Positions 15,443-24,780 are shown, counted from the first letter of the stretch. The stretch is DNA of 64,000 bases from Polaribacter sejongensis (GCF_038024065.1 NZ_CP150667.1:2611501-2675500), one strand, 5' to 3'. The notes: generated by a model not told the origin, from the letters alone. A program made the numbers and translations.

Positions 15443-16465
15443 ATGAAAAAAATACTACTGAGTTTCTTTATCATACAGCTAATTTCATCTTGTACTAAAG
15501 AAGATGTCTATGAGCCTTTTATTTTTGACAACCCAGAAATAGAAATAAGTATTCCGGTAAATTTCCCAGAATTAAATACTTCATTTTATGCCAACGTTCC
15601 TACAAAATATGGAGTTGAATTAGGTGAAAAATTATTTAATGAAAAGAGGTTAAGTGCAGATAATACAATTTCTTGTTCTAGTTGTCATATGCAAGAAAAT
15701 GCTTTTGCAGATCATAACGAAAAAGGAATTGGTATAGAAGGTAGAATAGGGCTACGTAACGCACCTCCTATTCAAAATATGGCATTTATGCAATTTTATA
15801 ATTGGGATGGAAATAAACTGGTTTTAGAAAACCAACCGTTAGTTCCTATTATTACTTTCGTAGAAATGGATTCTTCTATTTTAGAGGTTATTGGCAAAAT
15901 TGAAAATGAAGAAGAATATCTAAATTTATTTTACAATGCTTTTGGTTATAAAGAAATTACTGCCGATAGAATTTATAATAGTATTGGTCAGTTTGAATAT
16001 ACATTAATTTCTGCCAATAGTAAATATGATAAAGTAAAGAGACAAGAGGGAGAAGAATATACCGATGAAGAAGCACAAGGATATCAAACTTTTCAAGACA
16101 AATGTGCAAGTTGCCATAGTTCCGAATTGTTTACAGACCAAAGTTTTAGAAACATTGGCTTCCCTATTAATCCTGATTCAGAAGAAGGCGGACGCTCTAG
16201 AGTTACCGGAGAAATAGATGATTATATGCGTTTTAGAGTACCTTCTTTACGTAACATAGAATACACTGCTCCTTATGGAAGTTTTGGACAATTTGCTACT
16301 TTAAAAGAAGTCTTAGATTATTTAGACAATGGTGTTTTAGATGCCGATAATTTAGATCCTATTTTAAAAGATAACGGAAATAGAATTCCACTTACAGAAA
16401 ACGAAAAAGAGAACCTTATTTCATTTCTAAACACCTTAAGTGATACTGATTTTATAACAAAATAA
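15443..16465 (+). CDS. mbnH: Di-haem cytochrome c peroxidase, MbnH-like
   Basis: 340 residues. Lipobox-type N-terminus (LISSCTKE, Cys17). Two c-type haem motifs, C78-S-S-C-H82 and C221-A-S-C-H225, with the CCP/MauG signature RNAPPIQN between them and RVPSLRNIEYTAPYGSFG in the second domain. These features define the bacterial CCP/MauG family. Placement directly behind an MbnP-like gene points to MbnH, which oxidises a tryptophan of MbnP with peroxide to make the copper site. It is the last gene of the operon, followed by a strong bidirectional terminator. Confidence 0.87.
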   Translation: MKKILLSFFIIQLISSCTKEDVYEPFIFDNPEIEISIPVNFPELNTSFYANVPTKYGVELGEKLFNEKRLSADNTISCSSCHMQENAFADHNEKGIGIEGRIGLRNAPPIQNMAFMQFYNWDGNKLVLENQPLVPIITFVEMDSSILEVIGKIENEEEYLNLFYNAFGYKEITADRIYNSIGQFEYTLISANSKYDKVKRQEGEEYTDEEAQGYQTFQDKCASCHSSELFTDQSFRNIGFPINPDSEEGGRSRVTGEIDDYMRFRVPSLRNIEYTAPYGSFGQFATLKEVLDYLDNGVLDADNLDPILKDNGNRIPLTENEKENLISFLNTLSDTDFITK

Positions 16466-16502
16466 CAGATGTAAGAATCTGAAATAAATTCCGATAAACA
16501 AA

Positions 16503-16530
16503 AAAAAGCGAGCCGTAAAACTCGCTTTTT
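16503..16530. terminator. Bidirectional terminator between mbnH and aminopeptidase P
   Basis: Perfect 10-bp stem AAAAAGCGAG / CTCGCTTTTT with an 8-nt loop and A/T tracts at both sides, between convergent genes. Confidence 0.92.
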
Positions 16531-16546
16531 ATATTTAATATAAGAT

Positions 16547-17839
16547 TTAACCTTGCATTATATCTTCAATCTCATCTGCTTCAATAGGAATGTTTCCCAT
16601 TAAATTAAACGGCTCTCCTTTTTCTTGAATCACAACATCATCTTCTAAACGAATACCAAAACCTTCTTCCGGAATATAAATTCCTGGTTCTACTGTAAAC
16701 ACCATATTTGCTTCCATTGGTTTGTGTAATAAACCATAATCATGCGTATCTAAACCAATATGATGGCTCGTTCCGTGCATAAAGTATTTCTTATATGCAG
16801 GCCAATCTTTTGGTGCATTTTGTACATCAGCTTTGTCTAACAAACCTAACTTCAATAATTCAGAAGTCATAATATCACCAACTTCAACATGATATTCTTT
16901 CCACAAAGTTCCAGGAACCAATAATTTTGTAGCCTCCTTTTTAACGTAATTTACAGCATTATAAACTGCCTTTTGTCTATCGGTAAACTTACCAGAAACA
17001 GGTATTGTTCTTGTTAAATCACTTTTATAATTAGCATATTCTGCGGCAACATCTAATAAAATTAAATCTCCACTTTTACACTCTCTATTATTCTCCATAT
17101 AATGCAAAACATTTGCACTATTTCCAGAAGCTATAATTGGCGAATATGCAAACCCTTTAGATCTGTTTCTTGCAAACTCATGCAATAACTCAGCTTCTAT
17201 TTCATATTCCCAAACACCAGGTTTTACAAAATCTAAAATTCTACGGAAACCTTTTTCTGTAATATTACACGCCTTTTGCATTAAATCCAATTCAATTTGG
17301 TCTTTAACAGCACGTAATTTATGTAAAATAGGGCTGCTTTTAGCAACTGAATGTGCAGGATATTTTGCCAATAACCATTTTGTAAAACGATCTTCACGAG
17401 TTTCCGTTTCTACATTTGCTCTATAATGTTCGTTGGTATTAATGTAAAAAGTGTCTGCATAAGTAGACAGTTCAAACAAAACTTTTTCTAAATCTTGTAA
17501 CCAATAAACCGTTTTAATTCCGCTTGTTTCAAAAGCAGCTTCTTTGGTTAATTTTGCTCCTTCCCAAACCGCAATATGATCATTTGTTTCTCTAACAAAT
17601 AAAATTTCTCTAAGATCTTCATTAGGGCAATCAGGAAACAAAAACAATACACTTTCTTCTTGATCTACACCACTTAAATATAAGATATCTCTGTGTTGTT
17701 CAAAAGGCATTGTACTATCTGCACTAATCGGATAAATATCATTAGAATTAAAAATAGCCAAACTATTTGGCTTCATTGCAGCAGCAAAGTTTTTTCGATT
17801 TTTTATAAATAATTTTGAGTCTATTTTATCGTATTTCAT
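16547..17839 (-). CDS. pepP: Xaa-Pro aminopeptidase (M24B)
   Basis: 430 residues, normal for aminopeptidase P, which removes an N-terminal residue in front of proline. The N-terminal AMP_N domain (about 1-135) is followed by the pita-bread catalytic domain. Metal ligands are visible in LLDVAAEYANYKSDLTRTIP (two Asp), GTSHHIGLDTHD (His), TVEPGIY (Glu) and GIRLEDDVV (Glu). No signal peptide, so cytoplasmic. Single gene; upstream is a repeat-rich stretch and downstream the terminator shared with mbnH. Confidence 0.95.
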   Translation of the reverse strand: MKYDKIDSKLFIKNRKNFAAAMKPNSLAIFNSNDIYPISADSTMPFEQHRDILYLSGVDQEESVLFLFPDCPNEDLREILFVRETNDHIAVWEGAKLTKEAAFETSGIKTVYWLQDLEKVLFELSTYADTFYINTNEHYRANVETETREDRFTKWLLAKYPAHSVAKSSPILHKLRAVKDQIELDLMQKACNITEKGFRRILDFVKPGVWEYEIEAELLHEFARNRSKGFAYSPIIASGNSANVLHYMENNRECKSGDLILLDVAAEYANYKSDLTRTIPVSGKFTDRQKAVYNAVNYVKKEATKLLVPGTLWKEYHVEVGDIMTSELLKLGLLDKADVQNAPKDWPAYKKYFMHGTSHHIGLDTHDYGLLHKPMEANMVFTVEPGIYIPEEGFGIRLEDDVVIQEKGEPFNLMGNIPIEADEIEDIMQG

Positions 17840-18105
17840 ACTGATGAATTTATGTTGAAATACAAAGGTAGCAATATTTCGGTGGCTACAAATTCAACAC
17901 TCATAAAATATAAAAATCTCTTACTACAAGTTTGTATTTTACAATTTAACTCTATACCCAAAACTAAAAACGTCCCTTATAATTATTGTTTTTTTGGGCG
18001 TTCGATCGGGATTGTAATTTATCTTGAGCGAAGACGAAAGGGATGACTACTACCTTAATCAAAAGGAAATACCATAATTATACTTTACTAATCTAAAGGA
18101 CGATA

Positions 18106-18127
18106 GGAGAAATCTCATAACAGTGAT
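18106..18127. repeat. Half copy of the TGTCATTTCGA-family repeat
   Basis: GGAGAAATCTCATAACAGTG matches the interior of the element that follows at 18151-18258, without its TGTCATTTCGA end. Confidence 0.5.
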
Positions 18128-18150
18128 CACACAAAACTGAGCCACAATAC

Positions 18151-18258
18151 TTGTCATTTCGAAGTATTGAGAAATCTCATAACAGTGATAAAATAAACCT
18201 ATACATCAAACTTTATGTGGTTTCTCAATCGCTTAAAAAAGCTCATTTCGAAATGACA
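18151..18258. repeat. Dispersed palindromic element, TGTCATTTCGA family (copy 2)
   Basis: TTGTCATTTCGA at 18151-18162 and TCGAAATGACA at 18248-18258 form inverted ends of a 108-bp element. The interior holds TGAGAAATCTCATAACAGTG, shared with other copies, and an inward inverted block TGGTTTCTCAATC. Confidence 0.7.
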
Positions 18259-18304
18259 TACTTGGTAGTTATTGAGTGTATGAATACTTCTTTAAAAGTA
18301 AAAA

Positions 18305-18331
18305 TCCTACAAGGTTAACAACCTTGTAGGA
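18305..18331 (-). terminator. Terminator-like hairpin downstream of the DEAD-box helicase
   Basis: TCCTACAAGGTT (18305-18316) and AACCTTGTAGGA (18320-18331) are a perfect 12-bp stem with a 3-nt loop, 28 bp beyond the helicase stop codon. The T-rich tail is weak on the minus strand. Confidence 0.65.
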
Positions 18332-18358
18332 CAATAAAACTTATGTAAACTAGAGATA

Positions 18359-19684
18359 CTAGTCTCTAAAACGCTTCTTCTTAGGTGCTCCAGTTCTTCC
18401 TCTTCCAGAAGTAGAACCTGCTGGTTTATTTCCTTTAAAATGAGGTTTATTTTTTGGCTTGTCTCCTTGAGAAGAACCACCATTTGAAGATCTAGTTTTC
18501 TTACCAAAAGATCCTTTGCTTTGTGTTGCTGCCCTTTTAGGTGCCGCAGTATCAGTAGGCTCAAAACCTGCTACAATAGAAGTGTTTAACTTCTCTTTTA
18601 ATAATTTTTCAATTTCATTTTGGTATTCAGTTTCTTCACTACAAACTAAAGAAATTGCTTCTCCAGCTGCTCCTGCCCTACCCGTTCTACCAATTCTATG
18701 CACATAATCTTCTGGTACATTTGGCAACTCAAAGTTAATAACGTGAGGTAATAAAGGAATATCTAAACCACGTGCTGCAATATCTGTTGCAACTAATGCT
18801 TTAATAGTGTTTTCTTTAAAGTTTCTTAATGCTTTTGTTCTTGCACCCTGACTCTTATTTCCGTGAATTGCTGCAGCAGAAATTCCTGCTTTAATCAATT
18901 TCTCGGTTAATTTGTTAGCTCCATGCTTGGTTCTTGTAAAGATTAAAACTTGGTTCCAATTTCCGTCTTTTATCAACTTAATCGTAAACTCTGTTTTTTG
19001 GCCTTTATCAACTTTATAAACATTATGAGTTACTTTTTTGGCTGTAGAATTTTGAGGTTCAGCTTCTACAGAGACAGGATTATTTAAAATACCTGATGCT
19101 AATTTTTTAATATCAGCAGAAAAAGTTGCCGAAAACATCAAATTCTGACGCTTTGCAGGCATAAAACTAATCAGTTTATTTAAGTCTCTAGCAAAACCCA
19201 TGTCTAACATTCGATCTGCTTCGTCTAAAATTAAAACATCAATTCTGTTAAAAGAAACTGCTTTCTGACTGTGTAAATCTAATAATCTACCTGGTGTTGC
19301 TACCAAAATATCTACACCACTTCTTAGGGTTGCTATTTGTGGTTTTGCGTTTACACCACCAAAAATTACAGCAGATTTTATATTTACATATTTACTATAC
19401 TCTCTTACATTATCGTGTACTTGCGCCGCCAATTCTCTTGTTGGCGTTAACACTAACGCTCTTAAAGGTCTATATTTTGGGTGCTTTGTTTCAGCTAAAT
19501 GTTGTAAAACTGGTAATGTAAAACCAGCTGTTTTTCCTGTTCCTGTTTGTGCAGAAGCTAAAATGTCTTTACCTTCTAAAATATGTGGAATTGCTTTTTC
19601 TTGTATTGGGGATGGTTTGGTATATCCTTTTTCTTCAACCGCTTTTACTAATGCAGCGGATAAACCTAAATCTTTAAATGTCAT
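18359..19684 (-). CDS. rhlE: DEAD-box ATP-dependent RNA helicase, RhlE type
   Basis: 441 residues. All core motifs are present in order: Q motif ([14 protein letters not shown]), Walker A (SAQTGTGKT), [21 protein letters not shown] ([16 protein letters not shown]), SAT (MFSATFS), RGLDIP and [10 protein letters not shown]. The C-terminal about 60 residues are basic and Ser/Gly-rich ([17 protein letters not shown] ending KKKRFRD), typical of RhlE-type tails that bind RNA. Cytoplasmic; acts in ribosome assembly and mRNA turnover, often at low temperature. Monocistronic. Confidence 0.95.
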   Translation of the reverse strand: MTFKDLGLSAALVKAVEEKGYTKPSPIQEKAIPHILEGKDILASAQTGTGKTAGFTLPVLQHLAETKHPKYRPLRALVLTPTRELAAQVHDNVREYSKYVNIKSAVIFGGVNAKPQIATLRSGVDILVATPGRLLDLHSQKAVSFNRIDVLILDEADRMLDMGFARDLNKLISFMPAKRQNLMFSATFSADIKKLASGILNNPVSVEAEPQNSTAKKVTHNVYKVDKGQKTEFTIKLIKDGNWNQVLIFTRTKHGANKLTEKLIKAGISAAAIHGNKSQGARTKALRNFKENTIKALVATDIAARGLDIPLLPHVINFELPNVPEDYVHRIGRTGRAGAAGEAISLVCSEETEYQNEIEKLLKEKLNTSIVAGFEPTDTAAPKRAATQSKGSFGKKTRSSNGGSSQGDKPKNKPHFKGNKPAGSTSGRGRTGAPKKKRFRD

Positions 19685-19849
19685 AAAAATACTTTTTTGA
19701 ATGCAACTTTATGTAGTTGTTTCAGCCTACAAAGATACGTTGTTTAAAATTGAAGTTGAATTTTTCTTAAAATTCCTTTTTATGTTAATTTTTTTGATAT
19801 TGATTTTACATGTAGTAATTTCATCACCTTAAAACAAACCTCACTTTTT

Positions 19850-22675
19850 ATGAAGTCTATTTTCACTTTTGCAACACTATTTCTTTCAGGATTTTTAATT
19901 GCACAAACAGTAACAAGTTCAGATATCACGCAACAATCTTTAGAGAAAAAGTCTCAAATGATGAACTCTTCTTTGGTAAAAAATGTTGAGTTTACCAATA
20001 TTGGACCAACCGTAATGAGCGGTCGTGTGGTAGATATGGATGTAAATCCAAACAATACAACCGAATTTTATGTAGGCTATGCTTCTGGTGGATTGTGGTA
20101 TACAAACAATAACGGTACAACACTTACACCTGTTTTAGACAATGCTTCAACCCAAAACATTGGTGATATTGCAGTAGATTGGAAAACTGGAACCATTTGG
20201 GTAGGTACAGGAGAAAATAATTCTTCGCGCTCTAGTTATGCTGGAATTGGAATTTTAAAATCTACAGATAAAGGCGAAACTTGGCAAAATGTTGGGTTAC
20301 CAGATTCTCATCATATTGGTAGAATTTTGATCAACCCAAATAATGCTGATGAAGTTATTGTAGGCGCTATTGGTCATTTATATTCTTCAAATGAAGAAAG
20401 GGGGATTTTTAAAACTACAGATGGCGGAAAAACATGGACAAAAACATTATTTATTAATGAAGACACCGGAATTATAGATGTTGATGTTGCTCCAGAAAAT
20501 TTCAATATTATGTATGCTGCTTCTTGGGAAAGAGAACGCAAAGCATGGAATTTTGTTGGAAATGGAAAAAATTCTGCTATTTACAAAAGTACCGATGCTG
20601 GTACTTCTTGGACAAAAATTGCTGATAAAAGCGGTTTCCCTATAGGAGATGGAGTTGGAAGAATCGGATTAGCAGTTTTTAATGCAGAAACTGTTTATGC
20701 TTTGCATGACAGTCAATATAGAAGAGAATCGAAAAAGAAAACGACTGCTTACAATTTAACAAAAGAACAATTCGAGAATTTATCGTCTGCAGATGTTCTA
20801 GCTCTTAGAAATAAAACTTTAGACAACTATTTAAAAGAGTATGGTTTTAGAGAAAAATTTAGAGCTGAAAATGCAAAACAATTGTTAAGACCAGGTGGTT
20901 TAAAACCGAAAGAACTAATGGCTTTTTTAGACGATGAAATGGCAATCGCTTTTGAAGAACCTGTAATTGGTGCCGAAGTTTTTAAAACAACTAATGGAGG
21001 AACTTCTTGGAAAAAAACACACACTGAATATTTAGACGGAGTCAACAGTTCTTATGGATATTATTTTGGAGAAATTAGAGTGAATTTACAAGATGAAAAC
21101 AGCATTTATGTTTTAGGGATTGGAATTATAAAATCTAAAGATGGCGGAAAAACATTTTCTTCCATCAGTAGAGAAAATGTACATGCAGATCATCAAGCAT
21201 TGTGGGTAAACCCTAAAAAACCAGGTCATTTAGTAGAAGGAAATGATGGTGGTTTAAATATTTCTTATGATGATGGAGAAAGCTGGATAAAATTAAACAA
21301 TGCTGCCGTTGGGCAATTTTATTCTGTAAATGTAGATAATGAAAAAAACTATAATGTGTATGGCGGTTTGCAAGACAACGGTGTTTGGTTTGGACCACAT
21401 AATGCAAAAATTGATAAAGCATGGCATAAATCTGGGCAAAACCCTTTTAAGTCGATTATGGGTGGAGACGGAATGCATGTTCAGATAGACAACAGAAACC
21501 ATAATATTGTATATACAGGCTATCAATTTGGTAATTATTACCGTATTAATTTAGAAACTGAAGAAAATATATACATTCAACCAAAACCAGAAAAAGACGC
21601 AAAACCTTACAGATTTAACTGGCAAACTCCAATTCATTTATCTAAACACAACCAAGATATTTTATATTTAGGAGGAAATAAATTACACAGATCTTTAAAC
21701 CAAGGAGATACTTGGGAAACAATTTCTGACGATTTAACAAACGGCGGAAAAGAAGGAAATGTTGCCTATGGAACTTTAACCTCAATTTCTGAAAGCCCGT
21801 TCCAATTTGGATTAATTTACACTGGTTCAGACGATGGTTTACTGCATGTTTCTAAAAACGGAGGAGGAAGTTGGACTAAAATTTCTGAGAATCTTCCAAA
21901 AGATTTATGGGTTTCTAGAGTGATTGCTTCTAAGTTTAAGAAAGAGCGTGTGTATGCAACTTTAAACGGATATCGTTTTGATGATTTCACTCCGTACGTG
22001 TATATGTCTGATGATTACGGACAAACCTGGAAAAACATTGGAAACACAATTCCAACTGCTGCTGTAAACGTTATAAAAGAAGATTCTGAAAATGAAAACA
22101 TAGTGTATTTAGGTACAGATAATGGATTGTATATTTCTTTTAACAACGGAACTTCTTGGGAAGCTTTCAGTAAGAATTTACCAAATGTTGCCGTACATGA
22201 CTTAGTGATTCAGCCAACTGTAAAAGATTTAATTGTAGCAACACACGGACGTAGTTTATATAAAACGAATATTACTGCAATCCAAAAAATGAATGACAGT
22301 GTTTTAGTAAAATCTATTGCACTTTTCGATGTAAATAATATCAAAAAAAGTAAAAGATGGGGAAGCTCTAGAAGTCAATGGAGAAAAGTAAGTACTCCAG
22401 AAGTTAAAATTCCTTTTTATGTAAATGCTGATAAAAAAATAACGCTTGATATTTATGCTGATAAAATAAAAGTAAACTCAATTTCTGTAGATGCAGACAA
22501 AGGTTATAATGAAACTGTTTATGATGCTTCTTTTTCTAAAAAAGGATTGAAAGACTTTAAGAAAGCTAATAAAAAATCTGAAATTGGAAAAGGAAATAAC
22601 GATGTATATTATTTACCTAAAGGAAAATATACCGTTAAAATTGGTGAGGAAAAAACAAGTTTTGAAGTAGAGTAA
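19850..22675 (+). CDS. Secreted BNR/VPS10 (sortilin-like) repeat protein
   Basis: 941 residues with a signal peptide (about 1-18, ending LIAQ). The bulk is a beta-propeller with repeated Asp-box (BNR) motifs of the S/T-x-D-x-G-x-T-W type: STDKGETW, TTDGGKTWTK, STDAGTSWTK, TTNGGTSWKK, SYDDGESW, SKNGGGSWTK, MSDDYGQTW and SFNNGTSW. The family is annotated as VPS10/sortilin-like or glycosyl hydrolase. About 120 C-terminal residues, rich in lysine, form a small separate domain. No obvious type IX secretion C-terminal domain. A sialidase-like active site was not seen, so enzymatic function is uncertain. Confidence 0.82.
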   Translation: MKSIFTFATLFLSGFLIAQTVTSSDITQQSLEKKSQMMNSSLVKNVEFTNIGPTVMSGRVVDMDVNPNNTTEFYVGYASGGLWYTNNNGTTLTPVLDNASTQNIGDIAVDWKTGTIWVGTGENNSSRSSYAGIGILKSTDKGETWQNVGLPDSHHIGRILINPNNADEVIVGAIGHLYSSNEERGIFKTTDGGKTWTKTLFINEDTGIIDVDVAPENFNIMYAASWERERKAWNFVGNGKNSAIYKSTDAGTSWTKIADKSGFPIGDGVGRIGLAVFNAETVYALHDSQYRRESKKKTTAYNLTKEQFENLSSADVLALRNKTLDNYLKEYGFREKFRAENAKQLLRPGGLKPKELMAFLDDEMAIAFEEPVIGAEVFKTTNGGTSWKKTHTEYLDGVNSSYGYYFGEIRVNLQDENSIYVLGIGIIKSKDGGKTFSSISRENVHADHQALWVNPKKPGHLVEGNDGGLNISYDDGESWIKLNNAAVGQFYSVNVDNEKNYNVYGGLQDNGVWFGPHNAKIDKAWHKSGQNPFKSIMGGDGMHVQIDNRNHNIVYTGYQFGNYYRINLETEENIYIQPKPEKDAKPYRFNWQTPIHLSKHNQDILYLGGNKLHRSLNQGDTWETISDDLTNGGKEGNVAYGTLTSISESPFQFGLIYTGSDDGLLHVSKNGGGSWTKISENLPKDLWVSRVIASKFKKERVYATLNGYRFDDFTPYVYMSDDYGQTWKNIGNTIPTAAVNVIKEDSENENIVYLGTDNGLYISFNNGTSWEAFSKNLPNVAVHDLVIQPTVKDLIVATHGRSLYKTNITAIQKMNDSVLVKSIALFDVNNIKKSKRWGSSRSQWRKVSTPEVKIPFYVNADKKITLDIYADKIKVNSISVDADKGYNETVYDASFSKKGLKDFKKANKKSEIGKGNNDVYYLPKGKYTVKIGEEKTSFEVE

Positions 22676-22683
22676 TTTACTTA

Positions 22684-22805
22684 CGTTTTTAACGAGTGCC
22701 GTCAAAAATAAGAACATTCAAAATTATTTTTTTGTGTTTTTGAAAAGCTATGAATCGAAAATATAAGTTCCACAATAAACCTGCTTTATATTTTGTATGT
22801 TTTGC
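22684..22805 (+). repeat. Direct repeat: truncated copy of the transposase 5' end
   Basis: These 122 bp match 22924-23045 with few changes, exactly 240 bp apart. They cover a CGTTTTTAACGAG REP arm, the AGAACATTCAAAATTATT leader and the first codons of the transposase. Confidence 0.85.
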
Positions 22806-22812
22806 GCGCTGA
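22750..22812 (+). pseudogene. Remnant of a REP-associated transposase N-terminus
   Basis: Starts MNRKYKFHNKPALYFV, almost the same as residues 1-16 of the intact transposase downstream, and stops after 20 codons where the duplication ends. Not functional. Confidence 0.8.
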
Positions 22813-22856
22813 GATTCATTAAAAATGAGTGTTAACAGTAATAAGAATACAAAACT

Positions 22857-22952
22857 GGTACTCGTTGCAAACGAGTACTAGCTTGTACAAGCTATCATGT
22901 TAGATTTCTTAATCGCTAGCGCTCGTTTTTAACGAGTTCCGACAACAATAAG
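22857..22952. repeat. REP element upstream of the transposase
   Basis: A chain of small palindromes: CTCGTTGCAAACGAG, TAGCTTGTACAAGCTA, GCTAGCGC and CTCGTTTTTAACGAG. The same series, slightly changed, follows the transposase at 23587-23670. This arrangement is typical of REP/BIME units mobilised by a REP-associated tyrosine transposase. Confidence 0.8.
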
Positions 22953-23045
22953 AACATTCAAAATTATTTTTTTGTATTTTTGAAAAGCTATGAGTCGAAA
23001 ATATAAGTTCCACAATAAATCTGCTTTATATTTTGTAAGTTTTGC
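22924..23045 (+). repeat. Direct repeat: intact copy at the transposase start
   Basis: Partner of 22684-22805; includes the REP arm, the leader and the first 18 codons of the transposase. Confidence 0.85.
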
Positions 23046-23547
23046 TACTGTATATTGGATAGAAGTCTTTACAAGACAAGTATATTTTGATGTATTAGCA
23101 AAAAGCATCGATTTTTGTAGAGTGAAAAAAGGTATGGAACTGTATGCGTATTGTTTTATGCCAAGTCATGTCCATTTATTATTTAGATCTTCTAATGAAC
23201 AACCCATGGAGCTCCTAAGAGACTTTAAAAAACATACTGCAAAAAAAATAATTGAAGCTATAAAGAACAATCCACAGGAAAGTAGAAAAGAGTTGTTACT
23301 TTGGTTATTTGAAAAAGCGGGGAAAGAGAAAGCGAATGTAACTAAATATCAATTTTGGCAACATCACAATAAACCAATAGAGTTGTGGAGCGAAAAAGTA
23401 ATCAAGCAAAAAATAGATTATATTCACAACAATCCTATTGAGCTTGGTTTTGTAACAAACTCAATCGATTGGAAATATTCTAGTGCAAGAAATTTTCAAG
23501 ATGATCATACCGTTTTAGAAATAGATGAAACTGGCTTTTTAGGTTAA
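22990..23547 (+). CDS. REP-associated tyrosine transposase (RAYT, IS200-like Y1 family)
   Basis: 185 residues. It has the HUH nuclease core: H60-V-H62 in FMPSHVHLLF and the catalytic tyrosine Y144 in KIDYIHNNPIELG, a RAYT signature, followed by WKYSSARNF near the C-terminus. It is flanked on both sides by the same REP palindromes, and a truncated second copy of its 5' end lies 240 bp upstream. RAYTs process REP hairpins as single strands and are usually domesticated rather than selfish. No TnpB or left/right IS ends are seen. The frame is intact, so it may be active. Confidence 0.9.
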   Translation: MSRKYKFHNKSALYFVSFATVYWIEVFTRQVYFDVLAKSIDFCRVKKGMELYAYCFMPSHVHLLFRSSNEQPMELLRDFKKHTAKKIIEAIKNNPQESRKELLLWLFEKAGKEKANVTKYQFWQHHNKPIELWSEKVIKQKIDYIHNNPIELGFVTNSIDWKYSSARNFQDDHTVLEIDETGFLG

Positions 23548-23586
23548 AAAACTGAAGGTAATAAACTAAAAATAGAAAAGCCTTGT

Positions 23587-23670
23587 GGGTACTCGTTACA
23601 AACGAGCACTAGCTTGTACGAGTACTACTAATCGCTAGCGCTCGTTTTTAACGAGTGCCGGCAACAATGA
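23587..23670. repeat. REP element downstream of the transposase
   Basis: Contains GTACTCGTTACAAACGAG, AGCTTGTACGAG, AATCGCTAGCGCTCG and TTTTTAACGAGTGCCGGC, in the same order as the upstream REP. Differences between the copies keep most arms complementary. Confidence 0.8.
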
Positions 23671-23741
23671 GAAATTCTAATTTGATACTTATTTAAAACG
23701 AGTTATAACTTGTAATTTTTACATTTAAAAAAGTGGCAGAA

Positions 23742-24665
23742 CTACAAAAACTTCAGATCAATTTCAGCACCTTTAACCAAAATAGAAACATGATTAAAAA
23801 ACACATTTTGCCCATTAAATTCAGCTTCAATTAACCAATAAGAACCTTTAAAATAAGAATTTAAAACAATTGCTTTTACTTCTGAATTTTCTACTACTTT
23901 TATTTGATGTGGATATACTAAAACTGTTTTATTGTTGATGGTAATTTCGTTGACATCATCAAACAAGGCGGCTACGTATTTTTCAGCTGGGTTGTTGTAA
24001 ATCTCTTTCGGAGCATTATTTGCTATAATTTTATTGTCTTTAATAATGATGAGTTTGTCTGCAAAGGAAAGTGCATCATTTTTATCGTGTGTTGCAATAA
24101 TACAAGCAATATTTTTTTCTTTTAAATAACTGAATAAATTTCTACGTAAAGAGTTCTTTTTGAAATTATCTATTTGTCCGAATGGTTCATCTAACAACAA
24201 TAACTGAGGTTCTTTTGCCAAAGCTCTTGCAATAGCAACACGTTGTTTTTGTCCGCCACTTAAATTTTTAACCATTGTATTCTCAAAAGCCTTCATTTGA
24301 ATGACTTCTAATAATTCTTGGGTACGCAATTCACTTTCTTCTGGATAAAATCTCGACAAGAATTTTTTGATATTTTCCGATACAGAAATATATGGCATTA
24401 AATCAAAATCTTGGGCTACGTATTTAAAGTTTTCGAAACCGGGAACAAGATGCTTTTTTGGGCCAAAAATCTGTTCGTCTTTCCAAAATACTTTCCCTTT
24501 ATTTAAGTCTACTAATCCGTAAATAGCTTTTAAAAGTGTCGATTTACCACAGCCACTTTCTCCCATTACACAAAGGTGTTCTCCTTTTTGCAGGGTGAAA
24601 TTAAAATCGTTTAATATTGATTTTTTTTTATGGTAAGAAAATGAAACGTTATCTACTTTTAGCAT
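23742..24665 (-). CDS. ABC transporter ATP-binding protein with TOBE-like tail (orphan)
   Basis: I start at ATG 24665 (MLKVDNVSFSYHKKK), because the upstream extension runs into a dispersed repeat. 307 residues. Walker A GESGCGKSTLLK, signature LSGGQKQRVAIARAL, Walker B LLLLDEPFG and the switch His in IATHDKNDAL are all intact. After about 225 residues comes a TOBE-like C-terminal domain (VYPHQIKVV to AEIDLKFL), as in PotA, CysA and FbpC importer ATPases. No permease or binding-protein gene is adjacent, so the partner is encoded elsewhere and the substrate is unknown. Confidence 0.88.
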   Translation of the reverse strand: MLKVDNVSFSYHKKKSILNDFNFTLQKGEHLCVMGESGCGKSTLLKAIYGLVDLNKGKVFWKDEQIFGPKKHLVPGFENFKYVAQDFDLMPYISVSENIKKFLSRFYPEESELRTQELLEVIQMKAFENTMVKNLSGGQKQRVAIARALAKEPQLLLLDEPFGQIDNFKKNSLRRNLFSYLKEKNIACIIATHDKNDALSFADKLIIIKDNKIIANNAPKEIYNNPAEKYVAALFDDVNEITINNKTVLVYPHQIKVVENSEVKAIVLNSYFKGSYWLIEAEFNGQNVFFNHVSILVKGAEIDLKFL

Positions 24666-24737
24666 TTTACAAAAATAAGGATTATAAATAAATTCTAACA
24701 TGGATTTTTGAAACCTTGTAGGAAAATTGAATTTTAT

Positions 24738-24780
24738 GTTATCACTGTTATGAGACTTCTCAATACTTCGAAGTGACAAT
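24738..24780. repeat. Partial TGTCATTTCGA-family repeat (copy 3, inverted)
   Basis: TATCACTGTTATGAGACTTC followed by TCAATACTTCGAAGTGACAA is the reverse complement of the interior and end of the 18.15-kb element. Confidence 0.6.

Larger units (their letters stand above)
17840..18358. other. 519-bp gene-free, repeat-rich region
   Basis: A 64-codon frame here is not a plausible protein. Contents: a TTTGGGCGTTCGATCGGG block near 17988, a half copy of the ATCTCATAACAGTGAT repeat at 18106-18127, a complete TGTCATTTCGA element at 18151-18258, and the terminator of the helicase gene at 18305-18331. Confidence 0.7.

Noticed and set aside
14503..16465. Methanobactin operon
   Set aside because: MbnP/MbnH-like genes are present, but no precursor peptide or MbnB/MbnC gene could be found in the window.
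17852..18046. 64-codon plus-strand frame after the aminopeptidase P start
   Set aside because: Runs into the GGGCGTTCGATCGGG repeat; the product has no protein-like pattern.
22680..23672. Complete IS200/IS605 element with TnpB
   Set aside because: Only the Y1 transposase is present and it has the RAYT signature; flanks are REP palindromes rather than IS ends.
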